A stretch of DNA of 46,877 bases from a virus. The translations under genes were made by a program, and so were the position numbers. Below, one piece after another: positions 14,226 through 23,537 of this stretch. Location of the stretch: positions 1 through 46,877 of the IMG/VR virus record IMGVR_UViG_3300046690_000166, one strand, 5' to 3'. The notes beneath the pieces are model-generated. The model did not search any database. It saw only the letters and a program-made list of their open reading frames with translations, and had not been told where the DNA came from. Numbering within the stretch: position 1 is the first letter of the stretch; each line of letters begins with the position of its first letter.

Positions 14226-15548
14226 TTAAATCTCCCACGACGACATCGACGCGCTAAACGTGGGCGAACCGCCCGAATTTGTCGCGGTGTAGAACACTCG
14301 TTGCGGCGTCGAGATTTCCAAATCTTCAAACACTGCTGCGACGGATGACGCGTTGAGCGACGACGCTAACGTTTTACCGCCAACGCCCGACGAATTTGCA
14401 AAAAGAGCCATCGACGTTGACCCGGTGCCACTATTACCAATCTGAATGAAGCCGGAACAGCGCTTTGCATTCAGCGGCACGCCTACGTTGTTTGCAATGA
14501 CCGGTGACGCCTGCGTTGCAGTTACCGAAAACATGGGCGTTTGCACAACCAACGTGCGACGGCCGCGTACCATACAAATACCGATAAGATTTGCCGCCGT
14601 TGTCGGAACGACAAACATTAGCGCGCTCATTGTGAAACCCGCTGGCATGTTAGCGCCGGTATAGGTTTCATTCAAAATGCCTGGCGTTGCGTTCACGCCC
14701 AATACTGCCGCCGTTTGCGTAGTCGGGTTGTAAATCGCGTAAATCGCCAGAAACCCGGATGCGGGTATCGTGCCCGTATCCATCCCATTTGCGCCGGTCG
14801 TCGCGCCGTTGAAAGTAACGTTTAGGTTAGTAACGGTTGCTTTCAAGCCCCCGATAATTACCGAAGCAACTTCAATTTCAACTGCTGTAACTGCAAGCGT
14901 CGCCGCTGCCGCCGTTTGCGTTGCGGTAACACCCCGCGATATGCCAACAACACCGGTCAGTTGCGAGTATTGCGGCGCGTGCGTTGCTACGGTCGCCGGG
15001 GCAACGTTGAACACTTGCGACGAGTTGCCCGCAAGCAATGCACGCAACGCGGTCTGTTGCGCCACTTTAAGCGGCGTCATGATACTGGCGTCGTTCGTGC
15101 CCGCTGCGGCTTGTGCTGCCGTTGCAATCGGGTCTACTTCGATTTGCCAACCGGTCGTCAAACCTTGCGGGTCCGACACTGACGGCGTGTTGGTGTTGGC
15201 AGCGATCAAGCTAACGTATTTGCCGAACGGCGCGTTACCCGATGCCGACCACAGTACGACCGACCCCAAGCCGTACGAAAACGGCGTTCCGCCGTTCTGC
15301 GATGCCAGGATGAATTCAGGTACGCCCGCCTGTTGCAACGCCTGCAACGCCGTCGAGATTTGCAGTAATAGCCAATTCGTTGTTGATCGGTCGATGGGCA
15401 ACGCGGTCGGGTCGGTTGACAGGTCGCGTTGATAGTTGAAGTTCCAACCTTCTGTCATCGACACTGACCCGCCAACCTGCAACGGGTCGGGAATTGCTGT
15501 AACGTCGCCTGCAAATGCAAACGGTACATCGAAGTAATGTTGTTTCAT
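14226..15548 (-). CDS. Tail fibre or tail spike protein
   Basis: 440 residues. The N-terminal ~130 residues form an attachment-type region (FDVPFAFAGDVTAIPDP and following). The middle has the fibre-typical MTPLKVAQQTALRALL phrase. The C-terminal part is Ser/Thr/Gly/Val-rich beta sequence likely to trimerise and bind the host receptor. It follows the DUF2612 baseplate gene by 2 bp. The ATG opening MKQHYF is preferred over a start 6 codons upstream that overlaps the previous gene. No separate chaperone gene follows; the holin is next. Confidence 0.82.
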   Translation of the reverse strand: MKQHYFDVPFAFAGDVTAIPDPLQVGGSVSMTEGWNFNYQRDLSTDPTALPIDRSTTNWLLLQISTALQALQQAGVPEFILASQNGGTPFSYGLGSVVLWSASGNAPFGKYVSLIAANTNTPSVSDPQGLTTGWQIEVDPIATAAQAAAGTNDASIMTPLKVAQQTALRALLAGNSSQVFNVAPATVATHAPQYSQLTGVVGISRGVTATQTAAAATLAVTAVEIEVASVIIGGLKATVTNLNVTFNGATTGANGMDTGTIPASGFLAIYAIYNPTTQTAAVLGVNATPGILNETYTGANMPAGFTMSALMFVVPTTAANLIGICMVRGRRTLVVQTPMFSVTATQASPVIANNVGVPLNAKRCSGFIQIGNSGTGSTSMALFANSSGVGGKTLASSLNASSVAAVFEDLEISTPQRVFYTATNSGGSPTFSASMSSWEI

Positions 15549-15550
15549 GC

Positions 15551-16219
15551 TTAGTTTTCCGCCCAAAAAGTACCATTATTGAAGTTTTGATTCGACGAAC
15601 CGAAACCGAACGATGGTCGTGTGGATATGATGAATTTAACGCCCACTGCGGCAGGGCGCGGCAAAACATCGAAGTTTTCCAACACAAATTGTAATGCACT
15701 GTTTGGAACGAACCCGAACACGTACGTTGTGAACGACATGTTGTTGCCGTCGAGCACATACACGTTTCCAAAATTGCCAAGCAACGCTTTAAGACGGGCG
15801 TTGATTTCCGGCACGGTGCAACGCGTCGTCAGTTTGAAATATTGCAGTTTCAACAATAGGCGCTTTTGATCGAGAGTAAGCCCGACGCCCGCTTGTGACG
15901 TGCCGAAGTTGCCGTTACCGAAGTTCTGCCGGTGATTGGTTGCCGGGCCGAAACCGAATTGCGGCCCGACGTTGGGCGCGACAATCAGCGTAAGCGGCAA
16001 GCCAAGAATTTGCGCCCACACCGACAAGCCGAATTCGTTAGCTGTGTCGAGATTAAAAACGTTCGTATACCAGTCATTCCAGAATTGAACGTGATTTTGC
16101 TCGTACCAATCCTGTTTGCCCTGCAAGAGCGCTTGCAGGTTCACGGCTTCGTTGTTGCGCCAAATCAGCGCAGACAGGATATCAACGCTAAAGTCGAAAT
16201 CTTCTATGCTCGTGCTCAT
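15551..16219 (-). CDS. DUF2612 baseplate protein (gpI/YmfQ-like position)
   Basis: 222 residues. N-terminal helix (FDFSVDILSALIWRNNEAVN) and a WAQILG motif, followed by a glycine/asparagine-rich stretch (FGFGPATNHRQNFGNGNFG) and a C-terminal repeat of the same flavour. It lies between baseplate J and the fibre, where P2 gpI lies. It probably connects the wedge to the fibre. Confidence 0.82.
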   Translation of the reverse strand: MSTSIEDFDFSVDILSALIWRNNEAVNLQALLQGKQDWYEQNHVQFWNDWYTNVFNLDTANEFGLSVWAQILGLPLTLIVAPNVGPQFGFGPATNHRQNFGNGNFGTSQAGVGLTLDQKRLLLKLQYFKLTTRCTVPEINARLKALLGNFGNVYVLDGNNMSFTTYVFGFVPNSALQFVLENFDVLPRPAAVGVKFIISTRPSFGFGSSNQNFNNGTFWAEN

Positions 16220-17448
16220 TAGCTGACCGTGATAGTGAATGCGGTGTTGTTGGTAATCGCGCGTTGGTTAAGCGCAATCGCGATATCCGCCGGGTTCAAC
16301 GTGCCCGGCACGGTGCCGATAGTGCAGTTCATGACGATACAACCGGGGCACGCAGACACGACGGCGGCAGCAATTTCAAACGGGCTTACGGTCTGCCCGA
16401 TGCCGACCGCCTGAAACCCATCAACCGCGCCAACGAAGTAGTCGGCAACCGCCTGTGCTGCGGCACTTTGCAAGTTACCGATGAAACTACCTTGTTTAAT
16501 CGACATGGCGCCGTAGATAAAGACGTACGTTGGTCGGTCGAACAAGACCTGGTACGTTTGACCGCTTGCGGGCTCGACGACCGGGATATCTTGCGCGCCG
16601 TTCCATGCCGCGCCATCGGTCTTGTTTTTCAACAGTGACGTTGCGATGTCGAGCGATGCGCCGCCATCGACGCACGCCCAAACGCTATGGCCGACCAACG
16701 TAATACCGTCGATGACTGCCGTTGAACTGCCGACGTTTTCACGGTACGCAACCGATGTAACGCCGTTGAGTGCATACAGGCCGGATATTTGCGCCTGCAC
16801 TGTGCTGATGCCTTGCAGGGCAAGCGTGTTGTTTCGCAGTGCGCGCAACGATGCGTCAGTTTGCTGGTTGGTTCCAAGCGTCGTTACCGATGCGGGCGAA
16901 CCGGATTGATTGTTGGTGATGGTTTCCCAACCCAAAATAGAATCAACCGGCGTATTGAGCGCACCGCTCGCGCACGCTTGCGGCCCTGCAACGACCGCAA
17001 CGAACGTGGCAAACCCGATGCCCCCACCCGATCCATCATTAGCAAGTGTGACGCCGTTTTGAAGCGTGAATACCGGGCCGTTCTGACCCAACGATGCACG
17101 CGTGCCTGATGGAATGTTGGTGTTGATTACGCCCGTCAATGTGACGTTGATAACTTGCGTTGCGGTTGCTTTTGCGCGATACAGACCCATCAGCGCACAA
17201 AGCGCGTCAAGAAACAGACCCCCGGCAAGGTTCGGATTGATCTGATTTGCAACCTTCGCGTTCGCGTTCACCACGCCGGTACGCGCGGTAACTTCGCCAG
17301 TGATTAACACGCCCTGTTGCGTTGCCGGGTCGAGATTGATGTTAGCGCCCAATGCGCCAACCCATTCACTTTGCACGTCGGTTAGAACGTTTGATGTATC
17401 GGGTACGATTACGCCCGTTGCGGCTATGTAGTCAAATGCAGTTGTCAT
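16219..17448 (-). CDS. Baseplate J-like wedge protein
   Basis: 409 residues, typical length for baseplate_J (P2 gpJ/T4 gp6). Recognisable elements are the early SEWVGALG region, ARTGVVNANAKVANQINPN, a beta-rich centre (VTLTGVINTNIPSGTRA) and a C-terminal domain with PFEIAAAVVSACPGC. It is coupled by short overlaps to the gp25-like and DUF2612 genes. It forms the ring of baseplate wedges. Confidence 0.9.
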   Translation of the reverse strand: MTTAFDYIAATGVIVPDTSNVLTDVQSEWVGALGANINLDPATQQGVLITGEVTARTGVVNANAKVANQINPNLAGGLFLDALCALMGLYRAKATATQVINVTLTGVINTNIPSGTRASLGQNGPVFTLQNGVTLANDGSGGGIGFATFVAVVAGPQACASGALNTPVDSILGWETITNNQSGSPASVTTLGTNQQTDASLRALRNNTLALQGISTVQAQISGLYALNGVTSVAYRENVGSSTAVIDGITLVGHSVWACVDGGASLDIATSLLKNKTDGAAWNGAQDIPVVEPASGQTYQVLFDRPTYVFIYGAMSIKQGSFIGNLQSAAAQAVADYFVGAVDGFQAVGIGQTVSPFEIAAAVVSACPGCIVMNCTIGTVPGTLNPADIAIALNQRAITNNTAFTITVS

Positions 17449-17804
17449 TGCGCGCCTACCTGTGCGGTTCCAAAAATGGTTGTGATAACTGCCGAATAGA
17501 ACAGGGTGTTGCCGTCACGGAACATATTGAACGATTGAATGCCGGTAACGTTCGGCGTCGCAAGAGCAATCAGGCGCCATGCGGCCTCATACTGTTTGGG
17601 ATTGAACGTATCCCATACCGTTTGACGCGTCGGCAACCCTTGGTCAGTTGCATATTTCATTTCGCCGCGTTGCGCTTCGACTCGCGATTTAACGATTAGC
17701 GCCGTTGCAACCGCATCGCCCGGCGCATCTGTCAGAAACGCCAAGTTGCCGTCAGCAGTCAGAAACAAATCACGATTCTCGTTTTCTGCAATGGTCATAC
17801 TCAT
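17445..17804 (-). CDS. gp25/gpW-like baseplate wedge protein
   Basis: 119 residues. The pattern DLFLTADGNLAFLTDAPGDA followed by an alpha/beta domain with EMKYATDQGLPTRQTVWD fits the GPW/gp25 family. Its position, just before baseplate J, is diagnostic. The ATG overlaps the previous stop (ATGA); a second in-frame ATG lies two codons later. Confidence 0.85.
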   Translation of the reverse strand: MSMTIAENENRDLFLTADGNLAFLTDAPGDAVATALIVKSRVEAQRGEMKYATDQGLPTRQTVWDTFNPKQYEAAWRLIALATPNVTGIQSFNMFRDGNTLFYSAVITTIFGTAQVGAQ

Positions 17805-18526
17805 GGGTTCACCCCGTTCGTGTTGCTGCCCGCGCCGTTCTCATGGTGATTGTGAGTGCGCCATGATGTGCCGCCCAACTTCGTTGCATCAGGCAACGCG
17901 AGCGCACCTGTAACATTCGTTCCGGTTCCGGTCGTGTTGATGTTGTACGCGCCGGTGTTGACAGTTACCGACGTTGTTGCATTGATTTCGACGGTTTGAC
18001 CGTTCAGTTGAATGTCAGGCGCAAACACCTGTATTTTACCTTCGGACAATACAAGCCGCGTTGTGCCGTCGTAACTGCTAATCACGAGCGCGCCAGCATC
18101 AGGCGTGAACGTGTAACTATCGAACGCATCAGGCACGAAGCGGCCGTTCTCAAACGAATGCAACCGGCCGTCGTTGGGCGGCGACATTTGCGCGGATTGC
18201 AGAAACAACGATATATCGCGGTCGCTTGCTTCAATCCATCCCCTGTCACCCGGCCCCAACGGAAAGTTGATAAAGAAGTTGCCCCCGCCAAGCGCGAGCA
18301 CTGGCACGGCCGCGATAGGTGCCCGACCGTGCCGCGTGCCGTTCGTGCTGACGATTGATATAAGCGGGCGTACCGTCGCGCGGTTGGTAACGCGGTTGTA
18401 GCTAATCACTTCGGCCGGTAACTGGCCGTCAGTCTGTTCAAGCAACTTTTGAAAAATGAACGCGAACGCGGCGCCTAAATTGCCATCGATTGCGGGCGAC
18501 TTTGACGGAATACTTGGAGTGTTCAT
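17801..18526 (-). CDS. Baseplate spike (gp138/gpV-type)
   Basis: 241 residues. An N-terminal OB-like domain (AEVISYNRVTNRATVRPLIS) matches Gp138_N-type spike proteins. The middle is a repeated beta region (INATTSVTVNTGAYNINTTG) that would form the triple beta-helix. The end is a histidine-rich tip (HNHHE) suited to metal binding, as in contractile-tail spikes. The ATG opening MNTPSIP overlaps the upstream stop; a TTG seven codons earlier is rejected. Confidence 0.87.
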   Translation of the reverse strand: MNTPSIPSKSPAIDGNLGAAFAFIFQKLLEQTDGQLPAEVISYNRVTNRATVRPLISIVSTNGTRHGRAPIAAVPVLALGGGNFFINFPLGPGDRGWIEASDRDISLFLQSAQMSPPNDGRLHSFENGRFVPDAFDSYTFTPDAGALVISSYDGTTRLVLSEGKIQVFAPDIQLNGQTVEINATTSVTVNTGAYNINTTGTGTNVTGALALPDATKLGGTSWRTHNHHENGAGSNTNGVNP

Positions 18527-19392
18527 GTCGGTAGGCTCGTTGACCAAAACATGGCAGGGTAGCGCGTCGCTTCAATCACGTCGTAAAACGCCGTGTCGCG
18601 TGTCGCGATTTCAAAGCCGGTGCGGTAAATCGTATAGTCACCGTTGAGCGACGGGTTCTGAACGCTCTTAAGCGTCAACGTACCGCCAAGCGTCACACCG
18701 GGCGACAGCAGACATTTAACGCGAATACCGTATTCCGTTAGCTCCGGTTGCCCGATCATGCCCGTATCTTTTGACAGTACGTGCGACGTGTTCGCGAGCG
18801 CAACACCCTTGTCTTTACAAACTAGCGTGTTATCGTCAATGTAAGCATCGATAGGGCCAAGCGTACCAAGTTTTTGCACCTGTGACGCTGCGTTGCCGCT
18901 GTACGAGTAGTTCGCAATGTTACGTTCCGTCGCTTCAAATTTCAGGTTGATACCCAACGACTTTGCGACATCACCCGCGACTTGTGAAAGTGGTGCCGTC
19001 ACGGCGTACGATTGCGCGACGATATCGTTTTTAAAAAACTGCATCGTCTTGCTTCGAATATTCATGATGATGTCAGGCGGTTGCGACGGTGTAGCGCTGA
19101 TGATGTCGCCCTCGTACCGCAGAAACATGCCAGTGCTTTTTCGACCCGCCCATACCTGCACTGATTTACGTTGTTGGTTGTAGTCGAACGGCGTCAGGTT
19201 CGTTGCCAGTGCGTTGCGCAAATCGCGCGACAGGTTGCCGACTTGCAACGTGCATTCATTCTGTGTCACGTCAACGAACTTGGCACCGTTGGCAACGATG
19301 TACATCGGTCGCGACGGGTTCGTTGACGTGTCGATGGTTGCCTGTTGCGTGCCGTACGTGAACACGAGTTTTACTATGCGGTCGTCAAACAT
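18523..19392 (-). CDS. Baseplate hub protein (gpD/gp27-like)
   Basis: 289 residues. Position between the spike and plug genes, length and beta-rich sequence (VQVWAGRKSTGMFLRYEGDI) fit the hub family on which the spike sits. The C-terminal GVTLGGTLTLKSVQNPSLNG resembles the conserved end of DUF-type hub proteins in this phage group. Functional call rests mainly on synteny. Confidence 0.75.
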   Translation of the reverse strand: MFDDRIVKLVFTYGTQQATIDTSTNPSRPMYIVANGAKFVDVTQNECTLQVGNLSRDLRNALATNLTPFDYNQQRKSVQVWAGRKSTGMFLRYEGDIISATPSQPPDIIMNIRSKTMQFFKNDIVAQSYAVTAPLSQVAGDVAKSLGINLKFEATERNIANYSYSGNAASQVQKLGTLGPIDAYIDDNTLVCKDKGVALANTSHVLSKDTGMIGQPELTEYGIRVKCLLSPGVTLGGTLTLKSVQNPSLNGDYTIYRTGFEIATRDTAFYDVIEATRYPAMFWSTSLPT

Positions 19393-19760
19393 TAGTTAGC
19401 CTGTGACGATGTGAGGGTTATAGCCGTTGCCGCTGCGATGATTGCCGCGCGTTCCGCTGCCATTTCCGCGTTGGTCCCGTACACCAATACATCACCCGCG
19501 CCGAAGTTCTGATAGTTCGGATTGTTGCCGCTTGCCGTGAACCAAAAGAAATTGCCCCCGTCACCTTCGAGATAGCTGTACGGGATAACCTGTTGACCAA
19601 CAAGGCACGGCAACGACGTTGCAATCACAACGTTATTAACGGTGACGTCCATAAACATCATGTCGTCGCCGTCGAACCATACCCGCACGTTGTACTGTTG
19701 ACCATCAGCAACGAACGGAATGAGTTGGTTCGGCGTCGCCTGCAATCCAATCGTCATCAT
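19392..19760 (-). CDS. Baseplate plug protein (Pam3 gp18-like)
   Basis: 122 residues. The conserved layout NVRVWFDGDDMMFMDVTVNN and then ATSLPCLVGQQVIPYSYLEG fits the small plug family that closes the hub in simple contractile baseplates. It has short overlaps with both neighbours. Confidence 0.78.
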   Translation of the reverse strand: MMTIGLQATPNQLIPFVADGQQYNVRVWFDGDDMMFMDVTVNNVVIATSLPCLVGQQVIPYSYLEGDGGNFFWFTASGNNPNYQNFGAGDVLVYGTNAEMAAERAAIIAAATAITLTSSQAN

Positions 19761-20359
19761 TTGAAAACCCCTTTTACAAGACTGCCGATTTGGTACAACG
19801 CCGATTCTTGCGGTTGCTGCGTGCCCACGTTGACGGTCGATTGGTCAGCAGGCGCCGCGACTTGCTGCGGCGCTAGTGCCTGATATTGCACGAGCACTTG
19901 GCTAACGTGCTTAAGTTTCAGCGCAAGCGGTATAGCGTCGAACACGTCAGGCGTTTCCTCGTGCGGCATCGCCTGAATAATCATGTTCGGGAACACGTCG
20001 GCTTTTGTCTGAATTGCAACGAGCGTGCCATTGATGAAATAGTCAACGATTGACGCGTACACGGTCGGGTAATCGTCGCTCGTCAACATCATCGACAGTT
20101 CGATTTCAACCGGCAGCGTGATTGCGAAGTCTTGCACAATCGCGCCGGTTTCGATTGGGTGTTCCATAACCTTGCGCGTGCGCTGAATGTTCGCTTTCAT
20201 CGGCCGCGCGGTCTTAAACAGTTGGTCGAACGTATCGTTGTCGTACACGCCGACCACATCAACCCCGAACATCGACAAGATGGAGTTGACGAAATTAACG
20301 GCACTGCCGACCGCGCCTTGTACGTTACCGGCTTTTGTGACGATGTTTATGAATGACAT
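19757..20359 (-). CDS. Dit-like/tail initiator baseplate protein
   Basis: 200 residues. VGVYDNDTFDQLFKTARPMKA followed by a beta domain (ITLPVEIELSMMLTSDDYP) resembles Dit_like N-terminal domains of this phage group. The C-terminal 45 residues are a low-complexity QQ/P-rich tail. It lies directly downstream of the tape measure, where the protein that seats on the tube belongs. Confidence 0.72.
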   Translation of the reverse strand: MSFINIVTKAGNVQGAVGSAVNFVNSILSMFGVDVVGVYDNDTFDQLFKTARPMKANIQRTRKVMEHPIETGAIVQDFAITLPVEIELSMMLTSDDYPTVYASIVDYFINGTLVAIQTKADVFPNMIIQAMPHEETPDVFDAIPLALKLKHVSQVLVQYQALAPQQVAAPADQSTVNVGTQQPQESALYQIGSLVKGVFK

Positions 20360-20361
20360 GG

Positions 20362-22389
20362 TTAGCTCGCAACGCCGTTATCGTGATAATCGATTGCGCT
20401 GTTAATGTGATGCTTAAGCGCGTCTTGTACTGCCTTGCCGATACCATCAGGCGTCGATGCTTGCGTGTGAACATGAATGTCACCGACACTAACTTGTGTC
20501 GAACGCCCGCCCGCACCGGCAGCACTAACCGGCGCCGACGTAGCAAGCGGCGTGTTAGTGCCTGCAATCTGCGTTTGACCGGATGCAATCATGTTTGCAT
20601 ACGCTTCGCGACGCGCAAGGTTGATTTCCTGTGCGCCGGGTCGCTCGTAATACTTGGCGTGCGCGTCGGCCGCTTCGCTTGCGGTTTGTGCCGCGCGAAT
20701 CTTGTCGCCTGCCCGCTTTTCTTTGTGTGATGTCTCATAGTTGAAAAATCCAATTTGGTCGTCGAGACTCGAACCTTCAAGCGGCTTGCCTGACCATTGC
20801 TCGAAATCCTTACGACGAGAGCCCAACCATTGACCCAAACCATATGCACCGCTCGTCTTGTTGCGTGCGTCGGCTTTGCCCTGACTTTCTTGCATGAATG
20901 AACCGGCGATACCTGCCGCCTGTTCCGGCGTCCAACCGGTCGCAACCAGTTTGGCGGCAATTTCACGGCCGCTTGCACTGTTGCCAAGCCGTGCGGTGTC
21001 GGTCGCCGCTTTTGTACTGTCAGCGGAACCCGGCGCCTTATATGCGGCAATCTGTTTCTTACCTTCCGGCGTGCCGGTCGCCTGATTCCACAGGTCAATC
21101 ACACCCTTGCCGTATTCCTTCAACCCGCCAAACACGCCCTTAAACGCGTTGCCGATGCGGTCAGCAATCGCCATAGTTTTCTGATGCAACGTTTCGAGTG
21201 CTGCGGTCGGCCCCTTCGAAATGACCGTTGCGAAAAATTCGAGCAACGCCGCGAAGTAATCCCAAACGCCTTGCAGCACATTCAGGAACAACATTAGTTC
21301 GCCTTTGAGCGTTTGAAACACGCCCTTAACGATTTCACCGGCAGCGGGCCAACGCTGCATGATTTCACCGATTACCGACTTTTGACCTGCTTTATATTTC
21401 TCGAAATCGTCAACAACAAGCCCGATAGCCAACCCCAACGCGATAAAAGGCGCGGCAGCGGCCAGAATAGGGGCTATAAGCGCCCACAATGCCCCGGCCG
21501 CAGCAACGAGCGGGGGAACAAGCGCAATCGCCACCACGGCCCCTATAGCGGCAAACGTCGCGACGGCAACGGCTTTGTGTTCGCGTAACCAAGTAATCAT
21601 TTGGTCAAGATGCTGTACAACCCACGTGAACGCGGGCAACAGTTCACCGGCAATCTCGCGCTTGACGGCTTCAAACGACATGCCTAGTTCCTTCTGCGCG
21701 ATGCTGTACTTTATCGACGCGTCGGCTTGCTCCTGGGTGATTGCGTGCAACTCTTTTTCTTTGGCGATTACCTCGTCAAACTTCGCCTTACCTTGCGACA
21801 ACAATTGAATGGTCCCTTGGTCGAGCCCCAACTTTTGACCAAGGTAAAGTTGTTGTGTCTTGTCGAGTCGTGAAAACTGGTCGGCAACAGCAGATAGTGC
21901 GATAGTCGGGTCTTTGATCGATGCATGCAACTGTTGGGCCGAAGCCCCAAGACGAATAAACGCCATCGTCATTGGGTTCGTTGCCATGATGCCAAAACGT
22001 GACATTTCAACGAAGCCGTCGCGCAACCGACCAAGCGTTTCACGCGCGGCGTTGGCGTCGCCGCCCATCGACACGACGGCGGCTTGATAGGCGCTCATTT
22101 GCTGCACACCCATTCCCATTGCACGCGCTTGCAGTGCAACTGCCGCCGTATGTGCTGCCGTGTCGTTGACGAGCGCTTTGATTGCGCCCAACGCAAGCAC
22201 GCCTGCCAACGCACCGGCCGCGTTTTTCGCCATGTTGACGAAGTTGGCGGCTAGTTTGTCGGCCGACATGTCAACATCATCGACCGCCTTTTTCAGTTTC
22301 TTTGCTGATGCTTCGCCCGCTTCGGTGCCCTTCTTTACGCCCGATACATCAGACTCAAACATGAAAAAGAAAGTGTCAAGAATGTTCAC
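20362..22389 (-). CDS. Tape measure protein with phage tail lysozyme domain
   Basis: 675 residues. An N-terminal helical region (KLKKAVDDVDMSADKLAANF) is followed by hydrophobic segments around residues 290-345 (VAIALVPPLVAAAGALWALI), then a tail-lysozyme domain (about 490-590: LVATGWTPEQAAGIAGSFMQ, AYGLGQWLGSRRKDFEQW) that would cut peptidoglycan during DNA entry. A histidine-rich VHTQ segment lies near the C-terminus. The start codon is GTG, supported by GGAG 9 bases upstream. A short tape measure implies a short tail. Confidence 0.92.
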   Translation of the reverse strand: MNILDTFFFMFESDVSGVKKGTEAGEASAKKLKKAVDDVDMSADKLAANFVNMAKNAAGALAGVLALGAIKALVNDTAAHTAAVALQARAMGMGVQQMSAYQAAVVSMGGDANAARETLGRLRDGFVEMSRFGIMATNPMTMAFIRLGASAQQLHASIKDPTIALSAVADQFSRLDKTQQLYLGQKLGLDQGTIQLLSQGKAKFDEVIAKEKELHAITQEQADASIKYSIAQKELGMSFEAVKREIAGELLPAFTWVVQHLDQMITWLREHKAVAVATFAAIGAVVAIALVPPLVAAAGALWALIAPILAAAAPFIALGLAIGLVVDDFEKYKAGQKSVIGEIMQRWPAAGEIVKGVFQTLKGELMLFLNVLQGVWDYFAALLEFFATVISKGPTAALETLHQKTMAIADRIGNAFKGVFGGLKEYGKGVIDLWNQATGTPEGKKQIAAYKAPGSADSTKAATDTARLGNSASGREIAAKLVATGWTPEQAAGIAGSFMQESQGKADARNKTSGAYGLGQWLGSRRKDFEQWSGKPLEGSSLDDQIGFFNYETSHKEKRAGDKIRAAQTASEAADAHAKYYERPGAQEINLARREAYANMIASGQTQIAGTNTPLATSAPVSAAGAGGRSTQVSVGDIHVHTQASTPDGIGKAVQDALKHHINSAIDYHDNGVAS

Positions 22390-22402
22390 TTTTAATGCTC
22401 CG

Positions 22403-22947
22403 TTAGCGTTGCTGTTGCGCCGCGCGTTCCGCTTCTTGCTGCGCTAGATATTCGTTAGAACGACGCACCATGATTACTTCAAACATGTTCATTGCATCTT
22501 CAAGCGTGTACACGGTGCGTAGTTCTATCAGGCTTGCCCCGCCCCGTCCGACTTCGCTTGTAAGACAGGCGATAAGTCCGTCAACGTTTTTTGAATCAAT
22601 TTGACGGCCTGGGCCGCTACCCGGTCGAGGATACCGGATAGTGACCCGTTCCCGAAAAAAGAGAAATTGTGATTCATCATTGCCCATTCGAGTTTCATGA
22701 GCGTTTCAGCGTCGGGCACGTGGTTGTCAATAAGGGCGCGCGTTTTCAGCGTCAACGGTTCTTCGCGCCCTTCGATAGTCACGCCGACGTACGACATGAT
22801 TTTAATCATGAGCGCTTCATTGGTCGCGTAATCCCCAACCTTCGGCAGCGCCGACGTAGGATATTGCAGGATGATTTCACGGCCGACCGTTGCCGGGAAT
22901 TTCGACAGGATATATTTTGTACCTTCTAATTCTTTCGGTTCTAGCAT
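22403..22947 (-). CDS. Tail assembly chaperone, -1 frameshift extension
   Basis: The frame reaching 22403 is -1 relative to the upstream chaperone and has no credible start of its own. Slippage at the A6 run (codons CAA AAA ACG) would join the first ~119 residues of the chaperone to NVDGLIACL and a C-terminal part (LRTVYTLEDAMNMFEVIMV and following) that looks like the T domain of G-GT pairs. Position before the tape measure is diagnostic. The exact slip site is uncertain; a GGGGCGGGG run lower down is an alternative. Confidence 0.7.
22528..22947 (-). CDS. Tail assembly chaperone (G-type product)
   Basis: 139 residues ending QAKSDGAGQA. The start ATG opening MLEPKELEGT has GGAG 9 bases upstream. 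A longer in-frame start is rejected because it lies inside a terminator hairpin. Between tube and tape measure, this is the lambda G equivalent that coats the tape measure before tube polymerisation. Confidence 0.82.
   Translation of the reverse strand: MLEPKELEGTKYILSKFPATVGREIILQYPTSALPKVGDYATNEALMIKIMSYVGVTIEGREEPLTLKTRALIDNHVPDAETLMKLEWAMMNHNFSFFGNGSLSGILDRVAAQAVKLIQKTLTDLSPVLQAKSDGAGQA
22585..22593 (-). promoter_or_regulatory. Probable -1 ribosomal slippery site
   Basis: Minus strand CAAAAAACG, zero frame CAA AAA ACG. The lysine AAA can re-pair one base back on AAA. The heptamer is not a perfect X-XXY-YYZ, so slippage would be a single-tRNA event. Confidence 0.5.
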
Positions 22948-22971
22948 TTGGGGTAACTCCAAGTTTGTAAT

Positions 22972-22996
22972 GAAAAAGGGCCGCACTTAGCGGCCC
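22972..22996 (-). terminator. Partial terminator between tube and chaperone genes
   Basis: Minus strand GGGCCGC-TAAGT-GCGGCCC followed by TTTTT. It sits mid-operon after the abundant tube gene, so it likely lowers readthrough into chaperone, tape measure and baseplate genes. Confidence 0.85.
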
Positions 22997-23021
22997 CCTA
23001 TTATCGCACTTGCTGCCAGTG

Positions 23022-23477
23022 TTACACCGGGCGGGCAACCGTGATGTTCTGAAACGCGAACTTGTAGACCATAGATTTCATGCGGCCCGACGACGCGATA
23101 CTGTTTGACAGCATACCGTCAGTGATGCGGCCGTTGCTCAACGTCACAATCTTGCCTGACGGGTATTGACCCGTAAGCGTGATGATGTCGCGCGCCGATT
23201 GCTTCGACTTACCAACGCGGTTGGCTTCAAGCAACACCGCAAGGTTGTTATCATCGTCCGATTCGGGCACGACAGCGACTTGCGTCAGTAACGGTGACGC
23301 CTTGGACCATGTGAGCAAGTCGCCGTTAAGACCCATTGCCACGTCGGCAACTTTGACTTCAGGAAAGTCGAACGGGTCGGCATCATCTGCAAACTGTTCG
23401 ACGCCCATGAACGCAGGAAACGTATTGCTTGCGCGCAACGTGATAACAAGACCAAACCCGCCAATTTCACCATTCAT
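23022..23477 (-). CDS. Tail tube protein (DUF3277 family)
   Basis: 151 residues. NGEIGGFGLVITLRASNTFP and GQYPSGKIVTLSNGRITDGM fit the DUF3277 tube family that pairs with DUF3383 sheaths. TTGGAG lies 10 bases upstream of the ATG. It follows the sheath and is followed by a terminator, as expected for a high-copy product. Confidence 0.88.
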   Translation of the reverse strand: MNGEIGGFGLVITLRASNTFPAFMGVEQFADDADPFDFPEVKVADVAMGLNGDLLTWSKASPLLTQVAVVPESDDDNNLAVLLEANRVGKSKQSARDIITLTGQYPSGKIVTLSNGRITDGMLSNSIASSGRMKSMVYKFAFQNITVARPV

Positions 23478-23537
23478 TTCGTTTTACTCCAAAGTTTGTC
23501 AATTCGGCAAACGACCCGGCGAACCGGGCCGCGTCGC

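Noticed and set aside
22403-22687. Independent gene before the tape measure
   Set aside because: First part is not protein-like and lacks a start; better explained as a -1 frameshift extension.
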